Below, in pieces: positions 1-11,634 of a stretch of DNA of 64,000 nt. The stretch covers positions 38,691,584 through 38,755,583 of the forward strand of contig CM019719.1 of assembly GCA_009760885.1 (NCBI GenBank). Reading direction: 5' to 3'. The notes beneath the pieces are model-generated. The model saw only the letters and a list, made by a program, of their open reading frames with translations, did no database searches and was not told where the DNA came from. Positions within the stretch are counted from its first letter, which is position 1. Every line of letters starts with the position of its first letter. The position numbers and the translations under genes were made by a program. Source of the DNA: Achatina immaculata (Eukaryota > Mollusca > Gastropoda > Stylommatophora > Achatinidae).

Positions 1-233
1 CAATTAAAATTTTAAAAATCCATAACCAAGATGCCTGTGTGTTTTGTTGATATAGTCTGGAGATAGCCAGCCTTACAATAAAATTTCTATGTGAATATAA
101 CCATCAATTTTGAAGACACCATCAGGAGACGAGGTAGCCAACAACTGAAGATCTACACAGTGCACATCTGCCTGCTTCAGTTCCTCTCTGATTTCTTTTG
201 TTAACCCTGTAAATATCACCTTCCTTGGCCTGG

Positions 234-3200
234 TCAGATCCTTGTACCCTTCAGTTGCAAGACCTGCATGGGAAATGTTTCACAAGAAACACATCTCAAA
301 AACTCACTTGATAATGTTACAATGGTTTAGACTTTGCAATAAAGGATGAGAACTTTTATGGGGGGGTGGGGGAATCTGACAGACAGATACAGAGAAAGAG
401 AGAGAGAGAGAGATGGGCAGATACACACACAGATGGACAGAGAGAGAGACAATGAATAAAGAAAAACAAGATTTAACAGTAATAACTGAATAATGACTAA
501 AATATCTAAACTTCTTTCTGAGCTTTCAAAAGAATGTTACTGGTACAGTTATTCATGTCTGCATCTCTGCTCATCTCCCCTCAGATATTAGCAATATATA
601 CTTGTAAAGAGATTCCTATATTTTTAGTCTGTGAGATTTGGATATGGAACAAAAGAGAAAGAAACAGAAATTGGAAGCAACACAGATGTGGTTTTGGAAA
701 AAGATGGAAACAAATACCCCAGGCAGCAAGAAAAACAAATACCTCAGGCAGCAAGAAAAACAAATACCCCAGGCACCAAGAAAAACAAATACCCCAGGCA
801 GCAAGAAAAACAAATACCCCAGGCACCAAGAAAAACAAATGAAGTTCTGAGAGAAATTGCAAAGTACTGGGGAAAAAAAAAAAATAATTAAAATAATGAA
901 TCAAAATTCATGGAAGACGGAAGTTAGAAAAACCTGGCACTCACAAGAAAACAGGGTGAAAAGAAAGGGGGAAGGCCAAGAGAAAAAAGGTGGAAGTGGA
1001 AGGCTGCCAAATTGATTAGAAATGCTTAGAGTGGAAACACATAACCATCATCTCCCACCAGCAAGGCAAATAACCAGTCAACCACCTCTCATATTCTGTC
1101 TCAGTCACAGCCAATCTGTTTTTCAATTATTCATCCCCGCCGGATGAGCCACTCTGTCCCTTTTGACTTTCACTGTTCTGGAGGTGCTCTATGCAAATTT
1201 TCTAAGCAGCTCTTGTTTCTTATTTTACTTTGCAAAAATTTGTCAAAATTATTCTTCCTCTTCTTCAGTCTCCATGGTACTGCAAGCTGGGGTTTTTTGC
1301 AGCTGATGCAGTGAAGATGTTGAGACACACCATCATGCTGACTTGGGAATGGGTCATGGCAGCTATTTTTTTTCAGTCCTTGACGGCAGCAATACTTCTT
1401 CTGCACTCCACCCCCACGGGGACTATGACAATCCCTGCCCTGTTAGCCAGGCTAGGCCTGTTACTAGGGGGGTGCCAACAGAGAGGTGGGACAGGGTCTT
1501 GAACAGCTGTGGTTCTCCAGCCCTGACGCTAGCTATGGGTCACCGATTGCCAAAACAGGAAATGTGGAGGTGCAAATTAAGGACAATGGTAAAAATATCA
1601 ACTGCTACTGAACCAGTAATGGAACTCCATGGTTAACTGTTCTTCAATTTTCTGTATCAGTTTTTTACAACAAGCTTAGAGTGGAATGAGCTACCCATTA
1701 TTAATCTGAAAGGATTAAGTGCCAAGTCATTGGAACAAATGCCATCAACATCCTGTGCCATCTCCTAAGAGAACGATGGACTGTGATGAATCTCCAGTCT
1801 GCTTTGTTTATTGTTATCTCATGGCACCTGACCAAGCTGTTTCCTGCCAATCTCTTCATGTTGTCCATTCCTCTGTACCACTGCAGTCAATGCACTTTTT
1901 TTCCCTTCCAGTATGATACTCAGCGCATTATTATGCTTTCATCTATGCCACTGAGATAGATGAGATATGGTGTTAGTGCCCATTTTTTTCCTTGACTCTA
2001 GAGGGTGATATAGTCAGCATGACACCAGCTGCCTTTTGTTTCCCAGCTCTAGGAGTCAGGTACTCTTTTCTACAGCTGCGGTAACCAGGATGCCTTCTGC
2101 CGGGATTAAACTATCCACCTCCACGACAAGAGACAAGCAACTAACCACTTAAATGCCCTTTTCAAATGTGATATGTACAAATAAAAAAATTTTTAAAAAG
2201 GAAAAACTATAAAATATATTTTGATCTACCTTTGCTCTATCAGAAGGTTCATTTGATCCATTCAGTAACGTAGGACACTCTTTAGACACAACAAACAGGA
2301 ACTCTGCATGATCCTCTGTTCCATAATTGTAGTGGGACCCTATATTGAGCAGCTATGGAACAAAAGAGATAAGGTTATTAAACACTCAAGAAAAATATCC
2401 ACTCCACATAGTTTCCTGTTCAGCATAAAGAAAATACTGATTACCAAATTTTCAAACATTTAACTTCTGCTGTTTTCAAGAGTTGGGTCATTACAGAAGA
2501 AGCGGTCAAATGAAAACAAGCCAGGACCTCACGATGACAACGTATCAGATTTACCTGTCACTAGACCCTGGCATTGTCTACACATCTTCTGCCACCATTT
2601 CACCAACTGCAGGATACCAGCTCACGAAAGTCTTTAGGCTGCTATCATAAGCAAGACTGACATCATCAGAGTCAAATTTATTGCTTCTCAGTGGGCCAAA
2701 GATACAGAAATCACAAAGTGAAGTGAGAGGTCCTGACTTTTTTATGGGGAGGGGGAGGAGGGAGGTTGCTGCAGAATTCCCAGCCATATTCAGCCAGCTT
2801 CTGCTTTGTGGGTACTGGCCAAATGATGTCTGGCACTGTCATACAGAAGGATGACACCACTAGTCAAAGATCCATGTCAGTTTTGCCTGGTCTCTAAGGT
2901 CTGTTATGATACTGATCTACTTAAAGCGTATGTGTGTGTTAGTGACTTCAAGTGCTCTGCTTTCCGTGATGAGATAACTGCTGTCAGCCTCTCCATATTT
3001 TTTTTCCCTTACATAAGTATCAAACATTGAATTTCAACTAGAAATGATGCGAGTGTATTCAGAACTGGGTCAGAACTATATCGCTTTGCACTGAGCAGCC
3101 AGCAGTCTAAATCCTCAGCTGCTTTTGTGTTGTTAATATGTATTTAAGTCAACACCAATGTTAAGACCTAATGACTGACCTGCTCAAACTTCCATCCATC

Positions 3201-6200
3201 AGGTATCGTTGAGACCATCTGTGTTAGCTCCTGTCCCGAACACTGCATCACTCGGTAAACGTTCTTCATGAATGTCTGAGAATATACAAGTATACAAGTT
3301 TTTCTCAAGCCAATACATTATAATAAAAGATACTTGGGCAGCCTGCTATGATGCATTTCAGGACTCAATGTGAAGCAAAAGACTAAAGACAAAATACAAC
3401 TGTTAAACTTCACGAAAGAAAAAAAGAGCAGAAAATAAAGCAAAACAACTTATAATACCAACAAAGGGGGAAAAGGCAATTTGGAGCATTATGTTGTTTT
3501 ATCACACTACGAGGGTCAGTTTCCTGCCTATCTTACTACAGCCAGCTAGAAAACACCAGGCGGCGGGACATCAACTTGGGGCACAATTCTTTGTGCTAGG
3601 ATTTGTAGGCAGTCATTGTAACCAATTCTTCTGATGCCAGGGATGATTTTGTTTGAACACAGAAGGCCCAAAGGCTACAACCAGCACAATGAATCTCTGC
3701 AGCTGGTGTCGTCCAAAATGACTGACCGGCCAGAACATCTTCAATGTTTCCAGCGACGAACCCACAATTATCATGCAATGGAGGCAACTGGTATACAGTC
3801 CTTGACATTTCTAATCATATAATCATATCTGTTACTTTAATTTTCTGACTCACTTGGTCAGCCTGTTCTGTTATTTTCCTGCCTTCACCTCCATTCTTTT
3901 CCTCTTGAGTTTTCCTGTGCTCTAACCACTGGAGAGGTACTGAATGTTCAAATCACATTCATACCCAGTTGAATAATTATGAATTTTGAAAGTTTAAACT
4001 GAAAGATGACCAGCAGTAAAATTCAAACATTTAAACAAATCTTTCCCCAGACAGCTAAACAATGGCACTAAAATAATATTTTAGTCACATTAAACTGAAA
4101 CTCTTCTTTCATCTTCTTCATTTGCTCAGTTATCTATGCCAATCTTCCTCACAAAAGCAGCAATTTGTCACATCACCATGTAGCTTCTTAGCCAGAATCT
4201 GAAATGCTAAATTAGCAATTTATAATCTCAGCAAATTTCTACAATATATGACTACTTATAAGAAATGCTTGACTTTACTGTCACATTTCTAAAAGTAATT
4301 ACTAAAAATAAAATAGCACTACTTTCATATTTCTACTTTTAACAAGCTATCCTGTTTCCCTGAACGACAAATTTGGATATTATGCTATCATAGCAGCATC
4401 TGTCAGTCACGGACTGAAGGCAGTGGGGATTCTCTTCCTTTGTCGTCACCCGCCAACTGACTTGGCTGTATGCATGGGCACCTGGCATGCTATGCTGATG
4501 GCAAACTGGCTTGGAAGATGGAGGATATCTGCCTAAATTCTCAGAAAACTTACAGAATGTTCAAAACTAAACATGAAGGAAAAGACAATCAAAATTCTTT
4601 GGATGTTTCAGGAGAAGTTAGCAGAAATGTACGGAATAAAGGTTTTAAGTATCTGGTCTAATATAAAAACATTTAATTTTCTGAGGTGGTCAAATCTAAA
4701 TTTTGACAGCAGATTCATGGAAACAGGACAGCTTGTTAAAAGTATGAATATCAAAGTAATGATATTTATTTTTTTAGTAACTACTGTTATTAGAAGTTTA
4801 ATAGTAAATTAGAAAGTACTTCTCATATGCAGTCATATTACAAGAATTTGCTGATTTTACAAATTGCTAGGTTAGCATTTCAACTTCTGGTGACAGTGGC
4901 AGAAGACAGCTCGACTGTCTTGAGTCCACGACTTATATATTTCAGTGAATCCTGCCATCTGACCTTACTGATCTGAAACTTTTTATTACTCATTTAATAT
5001 CCTATTAAAGCCAAGTAGAATATGTGAACCCTATCTTGTCTGAACATTCACACAGTACAGTTCCATATCTATGAGACTGACTTTAACGAAGACTTTTGTT
5101 CTTCAATAATTGTTCACATCATTAAAAACAATGGAATACTCTTTTTTTTTGTTTTCAAAAACTAGAGAGTAACTAACCTGGTTTTGCTTGGCATCTCGCT
5201 CTGCTATTCTTTCCTTCACTGCCTGAATTAGGTCTGTGATGTTGTAAAACTCTGCCTCCTCAAGCACACCTATTGTTGGAAGCATCAAACTTATTTCAGC
5301 ATGTCACATAAATGGCAGATATTTTAAAGATGTTTATTTCAAAGCTTTGCCAGAAACTGCCAAATGTGGGCTAAGGGCCAAAAATATTTTAAAGAAAATC
5401 TAAGGCTTGTCTCATACAACAAGTACTAAATAACAAGCTCCCTCCTTTTTTTTTCCTCATATGCTTACCTTTCTCTCATTCATTCCCCTACCCATTCACA
5501 TACACATATAAATAAGTAGGTCAACGGACTGGATGGAAAGGCCTCCAAGCAAGGAGCACTGAGACTGGATAAGCTGAACATCTTGAAGGTTTGTTCTGGA
5601 AAATCTAGCAGAGGTGAAGAGCTGGAATAGGATGGTAACACCTACATCCATAGTGTGTGTGCGTGGGTACGTGTGTTGGGTGGGTGTGTGGTGGTGGCAG
5701 CGAGGCAAGGTGAGAGAAGAATAAACTTCTGTGGATGGAAGCGACAAACTCACAATCAACACATGACATGGGACAATCCACACCCACATCTTACACTGGC
5801 TACTGGAATGGGCAATATAGGGATGTTCTGACTGCAGCAATGCTGCCTCCTGAGATCAATCTATCAATTAATACATCACATTAAGTGTATCATCGGTCTG
5901 AAAAGATATACAAACCAAGTTCTATACCCACCTTCCTCTGCCAAGTCCTTGTTCATGACAAGTTTCCCGTGCCGAAGGAAATTTAATACGGGACCAAAAT
6001 ATGACGGGTCTCTGTCTATCAGAAAAGCACCATCTGTGTCCTGCATAAGGAAAATTACAGAACCATCAATAAACTGCAAGTGTGGTTCATTCACTAGATG
6101 TCAAAATGATATAAGTATCATACTCCTCCATTCTGTGTGGCCCTTGGTATTTCAAAGTAGAGCAGCACATAACATGCAGGATCAGATTTGTTAATTTCTC

Positions 6201-9200
6201 AGTGCCAGTCCTGTCTATTCTGGTTTTTTTTTAGTCACTTTGCTGTCCACAAGCCTCATGGCTTCCTACTATACTGATTAGCATCTGTAACTAGACTGGT
6301 TGCTTTTCTTTTTTTCCATGTCACATGTCATCTCCAAGAAAAAAAAAGATATGTCCTTTAGTTCTTTTCCTGTTCAGTTTCCTGATGACAGTCAGATTCT
6401 CTAGATTCTACTTTTATAATGATCTAATGATATCCAAAGAATTTTTCATTGTCTTTTTTTTTTTAGTAGCACATGGCTTGTTAATATTTGTGATCTAAAT
6501 GTTACAAATCAAAAGTTACAACTGTTACAAAATCATCAAACCGCTTTTTCTCAGACACCACAAATATTTCCTCTTCATGTATTTTTATGCTTTTTCTCAG
6601 ACACCACAAATATTTCCTCTTCATGTATTTTTATAATCTATGTCTGCATTTTTGCCATATAAAGCAGTATGCAGGAAACTCTCTACCGTAGAGAGCGGAA
6701 CAACAACACAACTCCTTCAGATCATCTGAGGAAGTACCCCCCCTCAGACAAGTGTTTCGGCCCTTTAAACCCCTGACACTCTAAGGGGGGTGGGCCCCTC
6801 TGGGTCATGACTCTCAGAGGTCTTATGAATTGTCGCTTTTTTTCCCCCGGTCCCGGGATTGAACCCATGATCTTCCAGTTGCCACTGCATTTTTTTTTTT
6901 TAAATGTGTCTTTAGTGATTTAGCTACGGACTGGTACTGGTTGTGGCAAATGAAATTACTTATGTTCCCAATGCTTGTTTCGCATACTTCACAGCCAGCA
7001 TGAGGCCTTTTCTGCTGTTTCTGAAAGGCTTCTCAATGCCCTTGCTCTTGCTTGTCCCTTTATGCCCAGTTGCTTACATAGGTCGTATGCTGATGTTGCT
7101 ACGAATCCTCTTGCTCCCACTTCTACGCTATCACTTTTGCCCTGATTCCTGCCCCCGCCTCAGTTGCTTGACCAGATCATTGTACTTCTCCAATTTGAAT
7201 AAATGCTGTTCCTCTATTCTAGTTTCGTATGGGACAGTAAGCTCGATCATTATTAATTCCTGTTTTTCTGTGGAGTACACTACAATGTCCAGTCGCATTC
7301 CTGTGTTCTTGATGGCAGTCGGGTATTCTCTTCTTCCTGGAAGGTCCGCCATCACATCCCAGTCATTTGTACCATCTAGCAGTGATGGTAAGGGAATGTC
7401 CCTGATTTCAATATTTGATGTCGTACCAGCACCTATGAAGTATTTAGGTGGGACCTCAACTCTTTTGCTGTTATTTGCTTTATCTTTTGCCCTGTCTACG
7501 ATGGCTACTAGTTCCTGCAACACTCTGTTTTGCCGCCAGGTGTACCGTTCTTGCCCTAAAGACACTCTACATGCTGACAGCACATGTTCCAATGTTTGCC
7601 TTTCGTTGCAGAGAGGGCACTTTGTATCTTCTGATATGGTTAATTCGAATGGTTGGACTGCAAAATACAGACAATATGAAGAAGTGTTTGTGGTACTTGG
7701 CATGAAAAACAGAAAAGGAAATGATAGAAACTGCAGAAGAAAAACGTGACGTAAAAGGAACACATAACACAGTTTTTATATTATGAACAATAACAGAGTA
7801 AACTTTAGAGTATAAACAAAAATTTACACTAGTGTTTCACTGATTATATAAAAGTTTATGACAGAAATGGGTGTCTGAAAGGCGAAGTGGTTAGTGCACT
7901 GTTCTCTTATGGCGAAGGTCGGGGGTTCAAATCCGGTCTGAGGCACCCCAGTCACCCAGCTGTAGAAATGGGTACCCAACTTCTACCTACGACAGAAATG
8001 CTTATAAAACTTCTTTGAGATGGCAAACGCATGAAGAATGAATGTGTGTGTGCGTGCGCGCTGAAAATTTCTTGGCCCAACCCATGTCCCAAAATCTCAG
8101 TGTAATTTTTTTTATACAGCCAGAACTGTTATTTTATAATGCAAACTGCCATTCTGCAGGATCATAGTGATAATTTTTGACTTTTCTGTCAGATCAATGA
8201 CACAATCATGGCCATCACAAAGTTTCTGTTCCTGATGAAGAAAACTCCAAAGGAAATTCATGAGTGTATGCTTCAAATGCTGAGCAACAAGTGCCCATCA
8301 TAATCAGCCATGAAGAAATGGTGTGCTAACTTTTGGTGTGGATATCCTGAGACTGAAGATGCAGCAAGATCTGGAAGAACTTCAACAGTGTCAGCTCCTG
8401 AAATTGTTCATGACCTGATTTTGCCAGGTCAATGAACTTCAGTTAAAACAATTGCCGAGGCACTAGAGACGTCCAGCAAAACATGCTGAGTTTATATTCC
8501 ATGAGGACTTAGGCATACAGAAACTGCTGGTCAAGTTGGTGTCAAAATGTCTGTGCCAATGAGAAACAAAATCAAGTGGACACCTCCAAGTTGATTCTGC
8601 AGCATTTTGAGAGATCTAGTGATGACTTTTAGGAACAATTCATCACTGCTGATGAAACATGGTAACACCACTATGTTCCTGTGACCAATTAACAGTCCTG
8701 CAGTGGCAGCACCATGACCAAAGAAATTCAAGACCCAGAAGTCAGCAGGAAATACAGCCAATGTCTTTTGGGATAAAGATGCCACTGATTATCTTCTGAA
8801 GGGCCAAACAATTAACACAGAATACTACTTCTGAAGGGCAAACAATTAACATGGAATACCACTTCTAAAGGGCCAAACAATTAACACAGAATACCACTTT
8901 AAGTCGCTATGCTGATTAAAGGCTGAACTGAAAGAAATATGGTGAGGGAAGCTGCAGAAAAGTGTCTCTTTTTTTTTTTTTTTTGCAAAACAACATGCAC
9001 TTGCTCACAAGATATTGGATGTTTTGAAAAATCTGGGATCATATCATCCACCCTATTCACCAGATCTTGCTCCATCAGACTATTTCCTATTTTTCAATTT
9101 TAAAAATTATTTGAAATGGAGGAAATTTTCAAATGATTCAGAGGTGATAACTGCAACAGAGCAATATTTCAGTGACCAGACTTTTTTTTTAGAAAGTTTA

Positions 9201-10776
9201 AAGAAACTTGAGAAATGATGTGCCAAGTATTTTGAACTTTGGTATGAATATGCAGAATAACAAGCAAGTTTCATGGTTCCTCTTTCATTCCTCTTTTGAT
9301 CAGGCTGATAACTTTTCACCACCCCCCTCATATATACTAGAATGAAACAGCAGCAATAAGAGTGAACAATAACATAAGTCATAGGTGAATATCAAGAGAT
9401 AAACCGAGGAGTAAGACATGGAGCTGTCTTGTCATGTGACTTCCCACTATACAGTGAAAACATCAAGAAAAGCACACAAAAATTTTGAAGGAATGATAAC
9501 AGGAGGCCACGACATAAAAAAATCTGAGATGAAACCATGCTGACAGCTGACAATGAAAGCAATTTGCAGAAACTAAGGAACAAAGTTATATGGGGAAAAA
9601 AAAGGGGGTTGGAGCTAAACAGTAACACAAAAGAAACTATTAATATCAACTACAACAAATACACCAAAGTACAATATCTATGCAAAGAGAATTGCACTGA
9701 CACATGTCGATAAATTAATTTATCTTGGAACAATAACGCTTGAGCACAAACTCATGGCTGTTATCAAATCATAAACTGGGAAGGCAAAAGTGACTTTTTC
9801 ATTACAAACATACAACAGAATATCCTAAAAAGTGAAGAAAATAGTTTTATAGTTCTAAACAGAGCCAGTATTTGAAGTAAGCTTGTGAAACTTGAACAGT
9901 TGACGGATTTAAAACCAGAAACTGTATGTAACAGAGATGTGATTTTGGAGAATGATGCAACAAATGCCCTTGTCCAGGAAAACAAAGAAATCCTTGAAGT
10001 TGTAGAACAATAAAAAAAAAGTAGTTAAAATCATAGCAGAAAGATAGAAACATTCCTTGGACATGTCGTGAGATGATAGAAGTTAGAGAACTTGATAATC
10101 ATTGGGAAGATCAAGGGGAAAAAAAGAAGCAGAGGAAGGCAAAAAGAAATATATCTCGTAAGGTTTACCAAATGGGATGGGAAAAAGAACATCATGTGAA
10201 CTGATCTGAAACAAGGACCTACACAAGATAACAATCACATTATGAGGCTGATTAGGTTCGGGGAGGAGAGGGGAAGCGGACATCTTTCCAAATGAAGTGG
10301 TTTAGTGTGCATTACCCACACCCAGTGTGTGACTGGTTCCATCAGCAGGAGCATGCTACAGTTGCTGTTGGAATGAAAGGCAGAGCACGCAAGGGAATGT
10401 AGGGATGCTAGTCTCTGATTACACAGATTGCCTCCACAAGATGTGGAAGCATCCTTGTCATTGTTGCTTGGCAGGACTAATGAATGAATGAATAAATATG
10501 ACAATAAATAAAGCATCATTCTAGTTTTCTCTTCATTTGTTCACTCTTTCATGCCACAAAACGACAACTGAGAAAACAGCTTTAAGTGTTACCAACCTTA
10601 TCAGTGTTTAAATCTGACGCCTCTTGGACAAGCCTGTACAGAAATGACTTCTGGTCTCGACTAAGCGTTGTCCTCGTCGTAAGAAAAGTAGTGCCACCAA
10701 CGTTTAATCTTACCCATTCACTTTTTCTGCTGTCGTTCAAATCATTATTGATGTTCCCATGATTAATGAATGCCAT
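234..10776 (-). CDS. KCTD5: BTB/POZ protein KCTD2/5/17 family (Insomniac), 6 exons, complete
   Basis: Exons in transcript order are 10597-10776, 5932-6040, 5178-5269, 3180-3275, 2230-2352 and 234-263. All introns are GT-AG, phases agree, and the total is 630 bases (209 aa plus TGA). The start ATG at 10776 has a good context (aaaATGG) and an in-frame TAA lies upstream. Residues about 20-115 form a BTB/POZ (T1) fold: [20 protein letters not shown], then [20 protein letters not shown] and [10 protein letters not shown]. The C-terminal half ([32 protein letters not shown]) and the short tail VLQLKGTRI match vertebrate KCTD5, which is slightly longer (about 234 aa). Family knowledge: these proteins are pentameric cytoplasmic adaptors that bind Cullin-3 and bring substrates such as G-beta-gamma for ubiquitination; the fly orthologue regulates sleep. 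KCTD2, 5 and 17 split in vertebrates, so the symbol denotes the subfamily. The 4.6 kb first intron holds a mariner relic, a LINE and an R2-like LINE fragment. Confidence 0.93.
708..845. repeat. 25-base minisatellite, about 5-6 units, in a KCTD5 intron
   Basis: The unit is caaataccccaggcagcaag plus aaaaa, alternating aggcagc and aggcacc. 25 is not a multiple of three, so the short open frames through it on both strands are by-products of the repeat. Confidence 0.95.
1255..1545 (+). repeat. Dispersed ~290-base repeat, copy 1 (copy 2 at 41420-41745)
   Basis: Both copies share tttgcagc(t/c)gatgc(t/a)gt, ccc(t/c)tgttagccaggctag and gaggtgggacagggtcttg, ending ctatgggtcac(c/t)gattgcc. They have no RNA polymerase III boxes I can see and no open frame. 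The family is unknown. Confidence 0.7.
1955..2160 (-). mobile_element. tRNA-derived SINE
   Basis: The minus strand carries an A-box-like aagtggttagttgcttgtct, a degraded B box, then the family body (gctgtagaaaagagtacctga and gggcactaacaccatatc). It lies next to the last KCTD5 coding exons. Confidence 0.65.
2540..2890 (-). mobile_element. Mariner transposase remnant (C-terminal part)
   Basis: On the minus strand, broken frames read like a mariner C terminus: HLAST near the catalytic region, [13 protein letters not shown], then [19 protein letters not shown]. This is the usual [F/L]GPL...F.SD..V...L.......GI..L arrangement. Frameshifts and an inserted poly-T/G tract break it. It lies between KCTD5 exons 4 and 5. 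The boundaries are approximate. Confidence 0.6.
6541..6640. repeat. Short direct duplication (~48 bases, 2 copies)
   Basis: gctttttctcagacaccaca and the bases after it up to catgtatttttat occur twice back to back, within the first KCTD5 intron. Confidence 0.9.
6680..7700 (-). mobile_element. LINE 3' fragment with zinc knuckle and restriction-like endonuclease, R2/NeSL-like
   Basis: The minus-strand frame from about 7660 to 7131 shows [17 protein letters not shown], then [14 protein letters not shown]. It then shows a PD-(D/E)XK-like core ([26 protein letters not shown]). After a frameshift it continues [20 protein letters not shown] and [17 protein letters not shown], the usual C terminus of this LINE group. 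A 268-codon open frame on the opposite strand is a shadow. It lies in the first intron of KCTD5. Confidence 0.75.
7868..8030 (+). mobile_element. tRNA-derived SINE with good A and B boxes
   Basis: Plus strand: aaggcgaagtggttagtgca then the B box ggtcgggggttcaaatcc, followed by cacccagctgtagaaatggg and tacc. This is the best example of the family in the window. The cloverleaf beyond the boxes is not preserved, so it is not a functional tRNA gene. Confidence 0.8.
8150..9330 (+). mobile_element. Degenerate mariner element
   Basis: Plus-strand broken frames show a mariner transposase in order. First come the N-terminal helix-turn-helix region ([13 protein letters not shown], then a [19 protein letters not shown] linker) and a central block ([20 protein letters not shown]). 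The C-terminal catalytic block [20 protein letters not shown] follows at about 9044-9110. Several stops and frameshifts make it dead. A ~36-base stretch around ggccaaacaattaacacag is repeated three times at about 8800-8900 inside it. The ends are not sharply defined. Confidence 0.8.
9385..10496 (+). mobile_element. Degenerate LINE reverse-transcriptase C-terminal half with (GAAT)n tail
   Basis: Broken plus-strand frames begin [13 protein letters not shown] (the RT GVRQGCVLSP motif), followed later by [12 protein letters not shown]. They continue to a lysine/arginine-rich [15 protein letters not shown] segment and end at a (gaat)n tail near 10475-10496. Many stops are present. It lies in the first intron of KCTD5, just upstream of exon 1 in genomic order. 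Confidence 0.7.
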
Positions 10777-11634
10777 TTTCTCTGTCTGTACTCTATCACT
10801 TGAACAAAAATTCCTTAACTGAGCAATCTCTTCGAAACGAATTTGATCCGGATTCTATAAGGCACTCCTTAACTACAATATTCATAAACTTACTCACCTT
10901 GTCGCTTTATTTATTCTAAAATCATTCGCCTGCTACCATGTACGACCCTCTTAAAGCAGGGACAGTTTTGAAACCACTTCGACTACCCTACCTTTAAAAA
11001 TTACTTTCGTTCAGGAAACTTTGCATGCATTTGATGTTGCTCTAAACAGTCTTGTCGTATAAGTGATTGAAGATTACTATCACGTCATTGCGTGCTAGCA
11101 CTACCAACCAGCAAATAACGAACACGGGAAGGTTATATTCTTTATGCGAAATATTTCACTGCATTTTTTTTCCATCTATGTTCTCCCTTAGATAAAAAAA
11201 AGCTTAACAGTAAATTGTGGGTGTGCGACCAAAAATTTAATGTGGATTAGCTGAATTAATGTTTTACACTTTTTCGGCAAATATGGTTCGCAAGTCTAAT
11301 CTGTATCTTAGTTACGTATTATATTAAAATATAAATATATTTCAGTAAATATAAGAAAGAAGGCAAAATGTAAAATAATGAAATCCTTTGGTTAATTTAT
11401 GAAGTAGCACGAATTTTCTGAACTGGCAATATGAGCACCAAGAACTCTTTTCACGCAAAAACCTGTAAGGATAAAACAACAATTGTGCGAACCCGAATTT
11501 TCGTTTAAATAGTATAATCCATGTTGGATGAAGCAGCTTATGCTAATAGCAAAACTTTTGTGCCGCTAACATTCCGTGATATTTGTATCTCCCGGAGGGT
11601 ACCAGTGTGACATTGAGGGAAGTCGGTGTCAGCC
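10777..11634. promoter_or_regulatory. Head-to-head intergenic region, candidate bidirectional promoter
   Basis: These 858 bases separate the start codons of the KCTD5 gene (minus) and ATP5PD (plus). The region must contain both 5' UTRs and probably both core promoters. Unlike the flanking introns it contains no recognisable transposon or tandem repeat. No convincing TATA box or other named element can be assigned by eye. Bidirectional activity is inferred from geometry only. Confidence 0.5.

Noticed and set aside
581..904. Overlapping 65-107 codon frames on both strands
   Set aside because: They run through a 25-base minisatellite, which keeps several frames open without selection.
3596..3822. 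70-codon minus-strand frame and overlapping 62-codon plus-strand frame in a KCTD5 intron
   Set aside because: They match no family I recognise and lack flanking splice signals consistent with KCTD5; possibly transposon debris, but not supported.
6943..7749. 268-codon plus-strand open frame, the longest on that strand in the left third
   Set aside because: It is antisense to a recognisable LINE C terminus with zinc-knuckle and endonuclease motifs on the minus strand; it has no domain or splice support of its own.
7868..8030. Functional tRNA gene
   Set aside because: A and B boxes are present, but no complete cloverleaf follows and the same body recurs many times; it is a tRNA-derived SINE.
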